Below are positions 1 through 8,469 of a stretch of DNA of 64,000 nucleotides, piece after piece (position 1 is the first letter of the stretch; the number at the start of each line of letters is the position of its first letter). The DNA comes from UBA11090 sp035560555. GTDB taxonomy: Bacteria; Spirochaetota; Spirochaetia; Treponematales; Rectinemataceae. Both the position numbers and the translations under genes were made by a program. The DNA lies in the NCBI GenBank assembly GCA_035560555.1, contig DATMZF010000025.1, positions 1 through 64,000 on the forward strand. Reading direction: 5' to 3'. The notes under the pieces are model-generated. The model saw only the letters and a program-made list of their open reading frames with translations, had not been told where the DNA came from and did no database searches.

Positions 1-587
1 GATGAAATACCTCCAATAGGATTTATATAAGTATTGGCATTCTCCGCATCGCACAATGCCTTCACTCGATAAGTCATACGTTTCTGCTTCAGCCTGTGAA
101 AAGGGGCGGTTGATGAAGGTAAGAATGCCAAGCTATCAAGATCATTCTCGAGCGAATCAAACCTGGTGGAGTCATAGTCAACAGGCGTGGAAATGTCCAG
201 GTAAGCAAGAACGGCATTTATGCTGGATTTCGCGAGGCCGGAAATGCTCGCTTCCTTCAAATCGAGCGCCGCGTCGACAATATCCTTTACTTCACAGTAA
301 TAAGGGCTACGGCAGTAGTTATGCCGAAGCATATGCATAATCGGCGTTTTCCAATCTTTCGTAACGTCTATTTTCACATCCTTGATTCTATTATTGGTGC
401 TGGCTTTCTCTAAAGGTAAACCAATAAAGCGGGGACCTTTGCCGATTTCGAGAATCCGGTTGCGATGGATCCAGCCGGATTTTATAAACTTCACATTATC
501 GTATAGTATTACTTTATCCGCGGCATGAAAAAGCTGGAAGTAACCTAGGTATGGGAAAAAGTAGGGCTGCATCACGGCAAGTTTCAT
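1..587 (-). CDS. WbqC family protein, 3' end cut by window edge
   Basis: The reverse strand opens with ATG at 587 and stays open to the window edge, giving 195 codons. The start reads MKLAVMQPYFFPYLGYFQL, followed by a segment with DNVKFIKSGWIHRNRI and, near the edge, TYINPIGG. These three blocks are typical of the WbqC-like family (Pfam), which is found in O-antigen and other surface-glycan loci and whose reaction is poorly defined. The ATG overlaps the stop of the upstream ATP-grasp-like gene (ATGA), so the two are probably translationally coupled. Family assignment is firm; the biochemical role is not known. Confidence 0.8.
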   Translation of the reverse strand, partial: MKLAVMQPYFFPYLGYFQLFHAADKVILYDNVKFIKSGWIHRNRILEIGKGPRFIGLPLEKASTNNRIKDVKIDVTKDWKTPIMHMLRHNYCRSPYYCEVKDIVDAALDLKEASISGLAKSSINAVLAYLDISTPVDYDSTRFDSLENDLDSLAFLPSSTAPFHRLKQKRMTYRVKALCDAENANTYINPIGGIS

Positions 588-1600
588 ATCCAATGATCCT
601 GGAGGCAAACTACCAGCATTGTATGGGGGGAGGATTCAGAGAACATGGTATCGGTCGGACCATCGACATCCGCAACGAGCTGGGCTAACTTCCGATTGTC
701 GCCTTGATTCGTGGCGACGAAGGATGAGGCTCGGTATATGCCTGGTCCAAAAAAATCCTGGTTAAAATAAAGCAATGTGTCAGCAACATTATCATTTCTC
801 GCATCGCTTTCAATCTTTTCAGCGAAAACTTTCTGCTTTACCATCGGCTGGAGCACCATCCCTGAGACTTGGCCCGTATCGAAAAGGTCATTCCAGATTT
901 TTTTATCGGTGACGCATCCAGCTCTCACCCCCTCGCTTTTCCTGAACAATATCGGCTTGAGAATCCAGCTATCTTTACACCTGCAGGCTTCTTCCCTGGC
1001 GGATCGATCCTGTTGCCATGTATACGTCGGGATCGTGAATCTTGCCAGATGTTCGCTCTCCGCTGCAGTCAAGGCCGCAGCGAGGAAAGGCTTATACGTC
1101 AGAAGGGCGAAGAACCGTTTGCCGTGAACTAAAAAAAGAATGCGGAAATCATTATGAATATGATGTTCATTGAGCACCTCCATAATGTCCAGAGGGAGCT
1201 CCATAATTTCTTTGTGGTTAAGTTCCTCGATGACAGTGGCGCCTTCTAGGCTAGAAGGCAATTGTTCCAGCTCAATTACTCTCGTATCGTAACCTGCTTT
1301 CTGAAAAATCTCAGTGTATATCTTGAAATCACCGAGGCGCTCATGCCCCATTACAATACAAATTTTACCGGTAGGAGCGAAACGCGAGGAAAAGTACTTT
1401 AAGAATCGAGGAACATCATCGATGACGTTAATCAAACCTAAGGTTTTTGCCCTCTCCAAGCCGATAGCTCTAGAAAAGCCTGAGATGAAGTATCCATTCA
1501 AGGACTGTCGAATCGTAATTTCTATCACCTTTATTCTACAATCTTCATCTATAACAAAGCCCGTCCGGAAGGTTCCAGTCCTAAACGGAAGTTTTAGCAT
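584..1600 (-). CDS. ATP-grasp-like protein (circularly permuted type), function unknown
   Basis: A 338-residue soluble protein. The N-terminus (FVIDEDCRIKVIEITIR) resembles the pre-ATP-grasp part of circularly permuted ATP-grasp enzymes of the glutathionylspermidine-synthase type, where a DEDGR...IEI block is usual. A central DSWILKPILFRKSEGVRAG looks like the nucleotide-binding loop, and QPMVKQKVF plus FFGPGIYRASS near residues 245-295 fit the C-terminal half. Such enzymes ligate a carboxylate to an amine using ATP, but the substrate here is unknown. It overlaps the downstream WbqC gene by 4 bp and the upstream small gene by 7 bp, so the three form one operon. The assignment rests on motif resemblance only. 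Confidence 0.55.
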   Translation of the reverse strand: MLKLPFRTGTFRTGFVIDEDCRIKVIEITIRQSLNGYFISGFSRAIGLERAKTLGLINVIDDVPRFLKYFSSRFAPTGKICIVMGHERLGDFKIYTEIFQKAGYDTRVIELEQLPSSLEGATVIEELNHKEIMELPLDIMEVLNEHHIHNDFRILFLVHGKRFFALLTYKPFLAAALTAAESEHLARFTIPTYTWQQDRSAREEACRCKDSWILKPILFRKSEGVRAGCVTDKKIWNDLFDTGQVSGMVLQPMVKQKVFAEKIESDARNDNVADTLLYFNQDFFGPGIYRASSFVATNQGDNRKLAQLVADVDGPTDTMFSESSPHTMLVVCLQDHWI

Positions 1601-1821
1601 GTCTCTATGATCTCAATATCACGCGGCGAAAGCGGCATAACGTCCAGGTATTGTCTGTAGGATACGATAAGATGATTGATCGCCTTGTACAGTATCAGTC
1701 CGAGCAATTTCATGTCGTTATATGTAGAAATTTTCATCACGATTAGATTCTCGTGAGTATACTGCCTTAATCGATTGACTTTGAATTCGGCTATTTCCGA
1801 GAAGCCTCTTTGAATATTCAT
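1594..1821 (-). CDS. Small hypothetical protein, first gene of the WbqC operon
   Basis: A 75-residue reading frame with no family I recognise. It has no signal peptide or membrane segment and looks helical. Its 3' end overlaps the start of the ATP-grasp-like gene by 7 bp, and a weak purine stretch (AGGAATAGGG) precedes the ATG. Tight packing with the next gene is the main support for it being real. The codon use is AT-rich like the rest of this left-hand block and unlike the GC-rich operons further right. Confidence 0.45.
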   Translation of the reverse strand: MNIQRGFSEIAEFKVNRLRQYTHENLIVMKISTYNDMKLLGLILYKAINHLIVSYRQYLDVMPLSPRDIEIIETC

Positions 1822-2551
1822 AGCCCTATTCCTATATATGCGTCAATAAAGTAATCGGCCATATAATACTATAAAGGTTTCTCATCGTTTGTCCAATACA
1901 TTTATATTCTTCCCCATTCATTGGGGGTTTTCATTATACTGCATAGTACTAAATTCTATAGGTTTTTTCTTGTTCTCGTGTCATATCTGACCTATAGTGT
2001 CGAAGAATTGGTTGGGCTTTTACTTATTTCAGGAAAAAAGTTATTCGAGAAAGGGAAGAAAGCGATGGGAGATTAAAGGAGCGCGGGAAACAATGACTGA
2101 GCAAAAAAACCTTCCCTGGCTGTTCCATTCATACATTACCAGTGACATTCGACATTGCGTATGACAAGCCCTGCAAGGTTATTTTGGCAATGAAATGTAG
2201 AGGATATAAGTAGCGCAACGCATGTATGGAGAACAAGGAATATATATAATGCTTTTCATCCGAATCGCGAACAATAGCGATGAAGACATTCTCTTGACGA
2301 GAGGGTCGCTTTCGATTGATTAGCTAGCTAAAGTATGATATAGGAAACGTTATTCATCAGCTCGATGAGCTTCAGTATTATTGAGCGCAGAAATTCATCC
2401 AGAATGATTTAGAACCCGGCAATGACAAAAAAAAAACGGCAGTAGTGTGGAAGATATTGAGGCTCATTCCTGGAAACGGAAGGTATGATAAGAATAAATA
2501 TTGACGCCTAGTCGCATCAATAAAGCCACTGATCAGTTTTATATTACTCGA
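1822..2551. other. AT-rich gene-less stretch
   Basis: About 730 bases with stops in all frames and only very short reading frames. I see no RNA gene, insertion-sequence end or recognisable protein remnant. It separates the minus-strand WbqC operon from the plus-strand AbiE pair and must hold both promoters. No convincing -35/-10 pair could be fixed by eye. Confidence 0.5.
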
Positions 2552-2571
2552 ACAATAGTGAACATTATTGT
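2552..2571 (+). promoter_or_regulatory. Inverted repeat in front of the AbiEi-like antitoxin
   Basis: ACAATA and TATTGT are separated by 8 bases and end 12 bases before the ATG at 2584. AbiEi antitoxins are known to repress their own operon by binding inverted repeats at the promoter, so this is the natural operator candidate. A TATATT hexamer at 2571-2576 could be the -10 element. There is no Shine-Dalgarno sequence between it and the start codon. Confidence 0.4.
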
Positions 2572-2583
2572 ATATTTACCTTG

Positions 2584-3291
2584 ATGAAGTTCGAAAAAAT
2601 CGTGCGCCTGTTCAAAGATATGATCTGGTTTGACTTCGAGATGGTCCACCTTATCTCGGGCGAGGCCTCGGCCTGCGTGCATACGGAGCTGTACCGATGG
2701 CGGGAATCGGGCAAACTGCTCGAGCTGCGGCGAGGTTTGTTCGCGCTGGCCGAGCCTTGGAGACATTCGCCCGTCGATGGCGCCTGCCTGGCCGAAGCGC
2801 TGTATCCTCCATCCTATCTTTCGGGAGCCTGGGCTTTGCGGCGGTATGGAGTGCTTCCTTTTAACGCAGAGTCTGGAACCGCGGCTGCGGCCGGCGCCGA
2901 AAGCGATCGCCCGGTGTTCGACTCGGTGACGGCGCGCCCCGCCAAGGTCTTCGAAAATTCCTTTGGCCGCTATTCCTACACCACCTTTCCCCGCGACCTA
3001 CTTTTCGGCACGAGAACCGAGGTGATTGGCGGGAACAGGGTGCGGATAGCCCTTCCCGAGAAGGCGCTTCTGGACTACTGGTTCATCGGGGGCGGGGAAT
3101 GGGACGAGGGGCGGATCGAGAGCGCGGGCTTGGATACGGCGCCGCTGGATGTGGATCGACTCCGGGAGTTGGCGGCGCGCGCGGGCCGGCCACGGCTCGC
3201 GCGCGCCACAGGGGCACTCCTGCGCTGCGCCGAGCGGAAGGAAACAGCACAAGGGACCGCTTTGGAAGCGCGCGCGGAGGCGACCCTATGA
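2584..3291 (+). CDS. AbiEi-family antitoxin (type IV toxin-antitoxin)
   Basis: A 235-residue protein with a winged-helix-like N-terminus (YRWRESGKLLELRRGLFAL, residues about 37-55), as in AbiEi antitoxins, followed by LAEALYPPSYLSGAWAL and FGRYSYTTFPRDLLFG, also typical blocks. Known AbiEi proteins repress the abiE promoter and counteract the nucleotidyltransferase toxin AbiEii without binding it directly. A TTG three bases upstream could also start the frame; ATG at 2584 is preferred. The stop overlaps the ATG of the toxin-like gene by 4 bp. Part of this gene recurs in decayed form at 14707-14907. Confidence 0.7.
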   Translation: MKFEKIVRLFKDMIWFDFEMVHLISGEASACVHTELYRWRESGKLLELRRGLFALAEPWRHSPVDGACLAEALYPPSYLSGAWALRRYGVLPFNAESGTAAAAGAESDRPVFDSVTARPAKVFENSFGRYSYTTFPRDLLFGTRTEVIGGNRVRIALPEKALLDYWFIGGGEWDEGRIESAGLDTAPLDVDRLRELAARAGRPRLARATGALLRCAERKETAQGTALEARAEATL

Positions 3292-3797
3292 TGCGGGAAG
3301 AAATCCTCGAGATTGCCGGCCTGGCCAAGACGCCTGAAGAGAAGCTATGCGCGATGAGAGAGTGTCTCCAGGCCGCGGCGCTTCGATCGCTGCACGAGCT
3401 AGGGGCTTTCGAAAAGCTCTGCCTGACGGGAGAGAGCGCCCGCCACTTCGCCTTTGGGGTACCTGAGTACGTGGCCGATCTCGAGTTTGGGCTGGTGAAC
3501 AAGAAAGGTTACAAGCCCGAACAATGGCTTTTCGCGGTCAAACGCCGGCTGCGTTTCATGGGACTGGACGCCCGCATCGCCTTCGCGCGGAAAGCCTCGA
3601 CCCACGCGGGATGGGTGAAGGTGACGGGTTTGCTCGCCGAGGCGGGTCTGGCCCAGACCGAAACCGAGACGATTGGTTTCAGGATCGTCATAGATATCGC
3701 GTCGATCGAGTCAGCGATGTGCGAGGTGAAACTGGTGGATACGGCGGGAGAGTATTTTGGCATTCGATACATAAACGATGCGAAAGCGGTAGGGTAA
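3288..3797 (+). CDS. AbiEii-like nucleotidyltransferase toxin, C-terminally short
   Basis: A 169-residue protein. The stretch AALRSLHELGAFEKLCLTG, then VPEYVADLEFGL and NKKGYKPEQWLFAVKRRL, follows the usual N-terminal order of AbiEii nucleotidyltransferases. Two oddities stand out. The usual GG(T/S) of the nucleotidyltransferase motif reads GES, with DLE kept as the acidic pair. The protein also stops where the family normally carries roughly 80-90 more residues, including the AGKLHAL and KGRD..D blocks. The start at 3288 has GGAGG 7 bases upstream and overlaps the antitoxin stop. It may be inactive, or a shortened variant; activity cannot be judged from sequence. Confidence 0.6.
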   Translation: MMREEILEIAGLAKTPEEKLCAMRECLQAAALRSLHELGAFEKLCLTGESARHFAFGVPEYVADLEFGLVNKKGYKPEQWLFAVKRRLRFMGLDARIAFARKASTHAGWVKVTGLLAEAGLAQTETETIGFRIVIDIASIESAMCEVKLVDTAGEYFGIRYINDAKAVG

Positions 3798-4243
3798 ATG
3801 GGGTATCTCGGAAGGCTGTGTCATTTCTGTAGCTTTCTGCAGCTTTTTTCATGTTGATCATGTCAATCATCGAGGCTCTTCTATCGGTCCCGCTCTCTTC
3901 GCTGTCGAACGGGGCGAGCATCTTTCCCAGAATGAACATCGTGATGACAAACAGAAACGCTTGACTTATCATTTTCCATGAATGAATATCAGCGGAGATG
4001 TTTTGTGCATGAGACGATGAATGAGCACCTTTATAAACAAAAAACAAACGGGGTGATCGATAAGCTAAAGGTCCCCGAGAAACCGAGCGGACCGTCACAG
4101 GTCTGGACCTGCGCGATGAGCGCGTTGAGAGGCATGATCTTATCGCTTATTCTCGCCTTTGTATCCGAGGGAGCAAAAACACTTTACTCCGATCCTAAAG
4201 TGCGCGTCATATTTATTTCCTCGAAGAGAAAAGGAGTCTTATC
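3798..4243. other. Leader region of the RiPP locus, no convincing gene
   Basis: An AT-richer gap of about 450 bases. A possible promoter is TTGACT (3961-3966) with GAATAT (3984-3989), spacing 17, though the -10 is poor. An open frame from 3978 ends by overlapping the next ATG but has no coding character, so I do not call it. AAGGAG lies just before the ATG at 4244 and serves the radical SAM gene. Confidence 0.35.
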
Positions 4244-6226
4244 ATGAATCAGGACGTTGTCTCGCCTCGTTTGCCCCTTGAAGGCAGCCTCGACCTTACC
4301 TACCGCTGCAACAACGCCTGCGCGCACTGTTGGGTACGGCTTCCCGCGGACGCCCCGGAACGCCGCGACGAACTCAGCCCGGACGAATATCGGCGCATCA
4401 TCGACGATGCGCGCTCCTACGGCTGCAGGCGCTGGAGCTTCACCGGTGGCGAACCCATGCTCAGGCCGGATTTCACCGACATTTTCGAGTACGCTACCGC
4501 GAAGGCCACGGGTTACTCTCTCAACACGAACGGCACGTTCATCACTCCCAAGATAGCGCAGACATTGAAGAAGAAGGGCGTGAAGATGATCGCGCTCTAC
4601 GGAGCGAGCCCCGAGGGCTACGCGGCGGTAACGGGCAACCCCGACGGCTTCGATGCCGCGATGAGGGGTTTCGCTTATATGAAGGAGGCGGGGACCGGCT
4701 TCATCGTGCAGCTGATCCCGATGGCGGCCAACTGGCACGAGTGGGATAAAATGAAAGCCCTCGCCGCGGCCCTATCCCCGCACTGGAGGGTGGGGGCAGC
4801 TTGGCTCTACCTCTCCGCGGACGGCTCACCGGAGAGCAACCGCAGGATAGAGGAGCAACGCCTTCCACCACGCGTCGCGGTCGAGCTCGACCACCACCCT
4901 CCCGCGCTGGGCGAGTCGGACGAGCAGGAGAGCGTCCTGCGCGGCGAAGCCCTCCACTGCGGCCCCGGCGACGACAGGCTCTACGCGCGATGCATCGAGA
5001 ACCGGCGGGAATTCTGCGTCGACGCCTACGGCTCCATGTCGTGGTGCGCTCACATAAAGGACCCCTCGCTTCGGTACAACCTGCGGGAAGGGTCGTTCGC
5101 CGAGGGGTGGGAAAACTTCATCCCTTCCTGCGCCGACAGGGTGCGCGGCGGAGAAGAGTGGCGGGAGGGTTGCGGCTCCTGCGCAAAGCGGGCGCAGTGT
5201 CGCTGGTGCGCCGCGTACGGCTACCTCGAGACGGGAAGGCACTCGGCCAAAGTGCCCTACCTCTGCGCGGTCGCGGACAAAGTCGTCGAATACAACAGAG
5301 ATTGGAACGAGCGGCATAGGCGTTTCTTCCGCGTGGCGGGGATCACGGTCTGCGTGGAGAGCGAGTTGGATCTGCGCGCCGCCTCATTCAAGAGAGAACT
5401 CGCGGCGTTCGAAGTGGACGGCCCCGGCGAAGACACGGTCGAGCTCAGTCACTACTTCGGTCTGCCTGACCTCGGAACTTCCGAGATCGAGACCGAAGTG
5501 TACCGGAGAGCGCCCTGGGCCATCTCGCGCCGTAGCGACGGGAGCTGGCTCTACAGGGGCATCTCCCCCTCGAAAGACGACCAGAGCCTCCACCGGATCG
5601 CGTTGTTCACACACGATATGCGCAAGGGCACGATCTACAGTCCACAGCGCGACCGGGCGCGTATCGAGGAGAGCGGATGGCAATCTCTGTCGCTCTTCCC
5701 CACCGACCAGATATGGCTCGCTCCTCTCCTCGCGGACAGGGAGGCCGTTCTCATACACTCCGCGGCGGCTGTAGTAGGGGGCAGTGGCTTTGTGTTCGTC
5801 GGCCACTCGGAAGCCGGAAAATCCACCACCATGGAGCTGCTGAAGACGGAGCGCGCATCCCGCGGCCTCGACGCAACCGTGCTCTGCGACGACCGCAACG
5901 TTGTGCGCCACTTTGCCGACTCGTGGCGCGTCTACGGCACGTGGAGCCACGGTACCACGTCCGACGTGTCGCCCGAATCGGCCCCGCTGCGCGCGATTCT
6001 CTTCCTTAAACAGGACGGAGAGAACCGCATCGTGCCTCTCTCCGACAAAAAGGAGATATGGAAGCGTCTGCTCGTCACGCTGATCCGCGCCGCGGTAAAC
6101 GCCGAGTGGTGGCAAAAGGAACTCGACATTCTCGAGCGGATCGTGACCGAAGTCCCCTGCTACGTTATGCGCTTCGATAAGAGTGGGGCGATTGTGAGGG
6201 AGATCGAGGCGTTGGCTACGGAGTGA
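4244..6226 (+). CDS. Radical SAM (SPASM-like) enzyme fused to an HprK/PEPCK-like kinase domain
   Basis: A 660-residue fusion. The N-terminal half carries the [4Fe-4S]-SAM motif C22-NNA-C26-AH-C29 and the GGEP motif (FTGGEPMLRPDF). It is followed at about 240-350 by further cysteines (REFCVDAYGSMSWC, CGSCAKRAQCRWC, YLC) of a SPASM-type auxiliary-cluster region. The C-terminal third has the P-loop GHSEAGKST at 520-528 and LCDDRNVV at about 546-553, matching the Walker A and paired-Asp motifs of HPr kinase-like proteins. HprK-like enzymes in some lasso-peptide clusters phosphorylate the peptide. The expected roles are modification of the peptide at 6474 and phosphorylation of it or a carrier; both are inferred from context. 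Shine-Dalgarno GGAG precedes the ATG. Confidence 0.85.
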   Translation: MNQDVVSPRLPLEGSLDLTYRCNNACAHCWVRLPADAPERRDELSPDEYRRIIDDARSYGCRRWSFTGGEPMLRPDFTDIFEYATAKATGYSLNTNGTFITPKIAQTLKKKGVKMIALYGASPEGYAAVTGNPDGFDAAMRGFAYMKEAGTGFIVQLIPMAANWHEWDKMKALAAALSPHWRVGAAWLYLSADGSPESNRRIEEQRLPPRVAVELDHHPPALGESDEQESVLRGEALHCGPGDDRLYARCIENRREFCVDAYGSMSWCAHIKDPSLRYNLREGSFAEGWENFIPSCADRVRGGEEWREGCGSCAKRAQCRWCAAYGYLETGRHSAKVPYLCAVADKVVEYNRDWNERHRRFFRVAGITVCVESELDLRAASFKRELAAFEVDGPGEDTVELSHYFGLPDLGTSEIETEVYRRAPWAISRRSDGSWLYRGISPSKDDQSLHRIALFTHDMRKGTIYSPQRDRARIEESGWQSLSLFPTDQIWLAPLLADREAVLIHSAAAVVGGSGFVFVGHSEAGKSTTMELLKTERASRGLDATVLCDDRNVVRHFADSWRVYGTWSHGTTSDVSPESAPLRAILFLKQDGENRIVPLSDKKEIWKRLLVTLIRAAVNAEWWQKELDILERIVTEVPCYVMRFDKSGAIVREIEALATE

Positions 6227-6473
6227 ACCCGTGAGGAGAGAAAATAGCCCGCTATCACATTGTGGGACTGGTTCTTTTCTGATAATCATACCATTTGATA
6301 CTATGGCGATTTGATAAAACATATTGACAAGTATCAATGTGCAATAATGACAATAATTGCCGATGATATTGTTGACAGCGAGATATTCCCTGGTCCAGAC
6401 TATTTCCAGTAATTCAGGGTAGCCTGGAGAAGGGGTGCCCCGTGAGATGTCGACCAGGGACAGAGAGGAAAAA

Positions 6474-6680
6474 ATGAATCAGAGCATGTTAGCTGGCAAG
6501 AAGGTGTGGGAGGACCCAGCGCTTGTGGTCCTTACCAGGAACAGACCTGAGGAATCGGTACTCGTTGGCTGTAAAAGCCGCGAGGAGTTAGCGGGCGTGT
6601 CGAGCAATAGTTACCATTATGGATGCCACGAGAACGATGGATGTTGGGCTGATTGTTACAACGTTTTCACGACTTCCTGA
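6474..6680 (+). CDS. Putative Cys-rich RiPP precursor peptide, 68 aa
   Basis: ATG at 6474 follows GAGAGGAA. The leader-like N-terminus runs KKVWEDPALVVLTRNRPEES and is followed at once by VLVGCK. The C-terminal part holds cysteines 33, 51, 57 and 61, many polar and aromatic residues (NSYHYGCHENDGCWADCY), and ends in FTTS. Short length, a charged leader with W-E-x-P-x-L-x-V-L, a Cys-rich end and placement between radical SAM genes all point to a ribosomally made, enzymatically modified peptide. The longer frame from 6435 lacks a ribosome site. Two TTGACA hexamers upstream (6324, 6372) are possible -35 elements without a clear -10. The final serine may matter, because a kinase-like domain is encoded next door. 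Confidence 0.75.
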   Translation: MNQSMLAGKKVWEDPALVVLTRNRPEESVLVGCKSREELAGVSSNSYHYGCHENDGCWADCYNVFTTS

Positions 6681-7177
6681 TTGTCGGCAAGGCGCCAAGC
6701 ACGCGGACGGGGCTCACGTCATTTTTCTTTGTCGAATAGGCTTGGACAATACAGTTACCTGTCACGAGTTTTTCTGTCTTTATCATCCGCTACCGTTTTC
6801 CGCGTCGGCATCCAGTTTCTCCGAAACTGGATGGTTGGCGATTTGCCCTGCAGCGCCAACAAGGAGAGATGCCCAAGGGGATAATCGTGGTAATAGGCTA
6901 CTTCTTTAGCCAACATAAAACACGGTGACTTGACGTATTTTGCAATAAGAAAGCGCAGCAGGATTGGGGGTAATGCCGAAAATACTCATGACCGCCCGCG
7001 CGGTTACTCCTTGTGTAAAAACTATACCAGCTTTCTCCTTACTTGGCCTCCTAATGGGATATGAGTTTGGAAAGATCGGTATCTCCGTGTATCCGTATCC
7101 CGGAGATGGGCATGATACATAGTAGCCCCTAGATCGGTCTATTCGGCGGCAGAGTACCCGCCTCGGAAGGAATTTTT
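6681..7177. other. Gap after the precursor gene with two tandem stem-loops
   Basis: Two adjacent hairpins lie at 6809-6833 (11-bp stem CATCCAGTTTC/GAAACTGGATG, loop TCC) and 6834-6860 (GTTGGCG/CGCCAAC). Neither has a T-run, so they may stabilise the precursor transcript or limit read-through rather than end it fully. A 49-codon frame at 6973-7122 (MPKILMTARAVTPC...) follows a GGGGG run but matches nothing I know and is not called as a gene. Confidence 0.5.
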
Positions 7178-8353
7178 ATGCCCGAGTATATCCGCGCCAT
7201 GAAGCGCTCGCAGAAGTCGCCTGTCTCACGCCTCAGCAGGCTCGACATCGAACTAACCGAGCGCTGCAATAACGACTGCGTCCATTGCTGTATAAATCTG
7301 CCCGTTGACGACGAGTCCGCGCGGAAGCGGGAGATGTCGACCGCTCAGGTGGAGGCTATCCTCGACGGCGCGGCCGCGCTCGGTTGCCTGGAGGTGCGCT
7401 TCACGGGCGGAGAGCCCCTGCTCAGGGGCGACTTCGCCGAGCTGTATCTGCACGCGAGGAAGCTCGGCCTCAAGGTCCTGCTCTTCACCAACGCGAGGCT
7501 CTTGACCGAGGAGCTCGTCGACCTCTTCGCGCGCGTGCCTCCCCTAATCAGGATCGAGGTGACGGTCTACGGCATGAGCGAGGCCTCCTACGCGAGCGCT
7601 ACGCGCGTTCCGGGAACCTACGCCCAGTTCCGGCGTGGGGTGGACCTCCTGCTCTCCCTGAAGGTTCCCTTCATCGTCAAGGCCGCCTATCTCCCCTCCT
7701 TCAAGAGAGACGTCGAGAGCTTCGAAGCCTGGACGGACACGATCCCCTGGATGAACAAGGCGCCGGGATACTCGATGTTCTTCGATCTGCGCAATAGGCG
7801 CGACAGCGAGGAAAAGAACCGCCTCATCCGCAAGCAGAGGGTGACGCCAGAGGAGGGCCTAGCCCTCCTTACGCGAAGGCCGCAGGCGTACAGGAAGGGT
7901 ATGGAAGAATTCGGGTCGAAGTTCATGGGGCCTCCGGGAGACCGTCTTTTTGGATGCGGGGCGGGGCACGGGATCTGCGTGGACGCCTATGGAAAAGCCC
8001 AGCCCTGTATGGGCATCAGGGTCCCGGAACTCTGCGTCGACCTTTTCGACAATCCGGTTTACGGCGAGGGGGAAGCCTCGCCGCTTTCGTTTGCCCTAGA
8101 GCGCTTCAAGCAGCTTGCCGATCGCAAAGCGCAAGATCCCGAGTATCTGCGGCGATGCGCGGTCTGCTTCCTCAAAGGCCTGTGCGAGCAGTGTCCCGCC
8201 AAATCCTGGGCCGAATGCGGAGCCCTGGACAGGCCCATAGAATACCTTTGCGAGATGGCGCACGCGCAGGCGCGCTGGCTGGGATGGCTTAACGAAGGTG
8301 AACATGCCTGGGAAGTGAAGGATTGGAAGCGCCGCCTTGAGTCGGAGAATTGA
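7178..8353 (+). CDS. Radical SAM/SPASM enzyme, RiPP maturase 2
   Basis: A 391-residue protein with C30-NND-C34-VH-C37 and FTGGEPLL. The C-terminal SPASM region has CGAGHGICVDAYGKAQPC, then CAVCFLKGLCEQC and a final YLCEMAH, enough cysteines for auxiliary iron-sulphur clusters. It resembles the third radical SAM protein at 9877 more than the kinase fusion, for example in VTVYG, the RRGVDLLLS-type block and CGAG(H/N)G. SPASM enzymes typically act on Cys, or form C-C or C-S links, in short peptides. Start ATG at 7178 has GGAAGGAA five bases upstream. It lacks its own PqqD domain and probably relies on the carrier at 8470. Confidence 0.85.
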   Translation: MPEYIRAMKRSQKSPVSRLSRLDIELTERCNNDCVHCCINLPVDDESARKREMSTAQVEAILDGAAALGCLEVRFTGGEPLLRGDFAELYLHARKLGLKVLLFTNARLLTEELVDLFARVPPLIRIEVTVYGMSEASYASATRVPGTYAQFRRGVDLLLSLKVPFIVKAAYLPSFKRDVESFEAWTDTIPWMNKAPGYSMFFDLRNRRDSEEKNRLIRKQRVTPEEGLALLTRRPQAYRKGMEEFGSKFMGPPGDRLFGCGAGHGICVDAYGKAQPCMGIRVPELCVDLFDNPVYGEGEASPLSFALERFKQLADRKAQDPEYLRRCAVCFLKGLCEQCPAKSWAECGALDRPIEYLCEMAHAQARWLGWLNEGEHAWEVKDWKRRLESEN

Positions 8354-8370
8354 TGTTGGCAGTCTTTTGA

Positions 8371-8399
8371 TTGACACAGGAAAAGCTCTCTCCTAAAAT
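8371..8399 (+). promoter_or_regulatory. Sigma-70-type promoter for the pqqD-exporter operon
   Basis: TTGACA (8371-8376) and TAAAAT (8394-8399) are separated by exactly 17 bases, a near-consensus pair. It lies between the second radical SAM gene and the PqqD-like gene, so the four genes 8470-12800 can be transcribed separately from the upstream half of the locus. Confidence 0.65.
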
Positions 8400-8469
8400 G
8401 GACTTATAAACTTTCAACATCATAGGTTGATTACCGCAGACGTTTATAAAGACGTTGTGGAGAGAGCAA

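Noticed and set aside
3688..4098. A 136-codon minus-strand frame overlapping the end of the AbiEii-like gene
   Set aside because: It has one hydrophobic stretch but no ribosome site or family match. It overlaps a better-supported gene.
3978..4247. An 89-codon frame ending on the start codon of the radical SAM/kinase fusion
   Set aside because: It has no ribosome site, no family resemblance and mixed codon use. The apparent overlap with the next ATG is probably chance.
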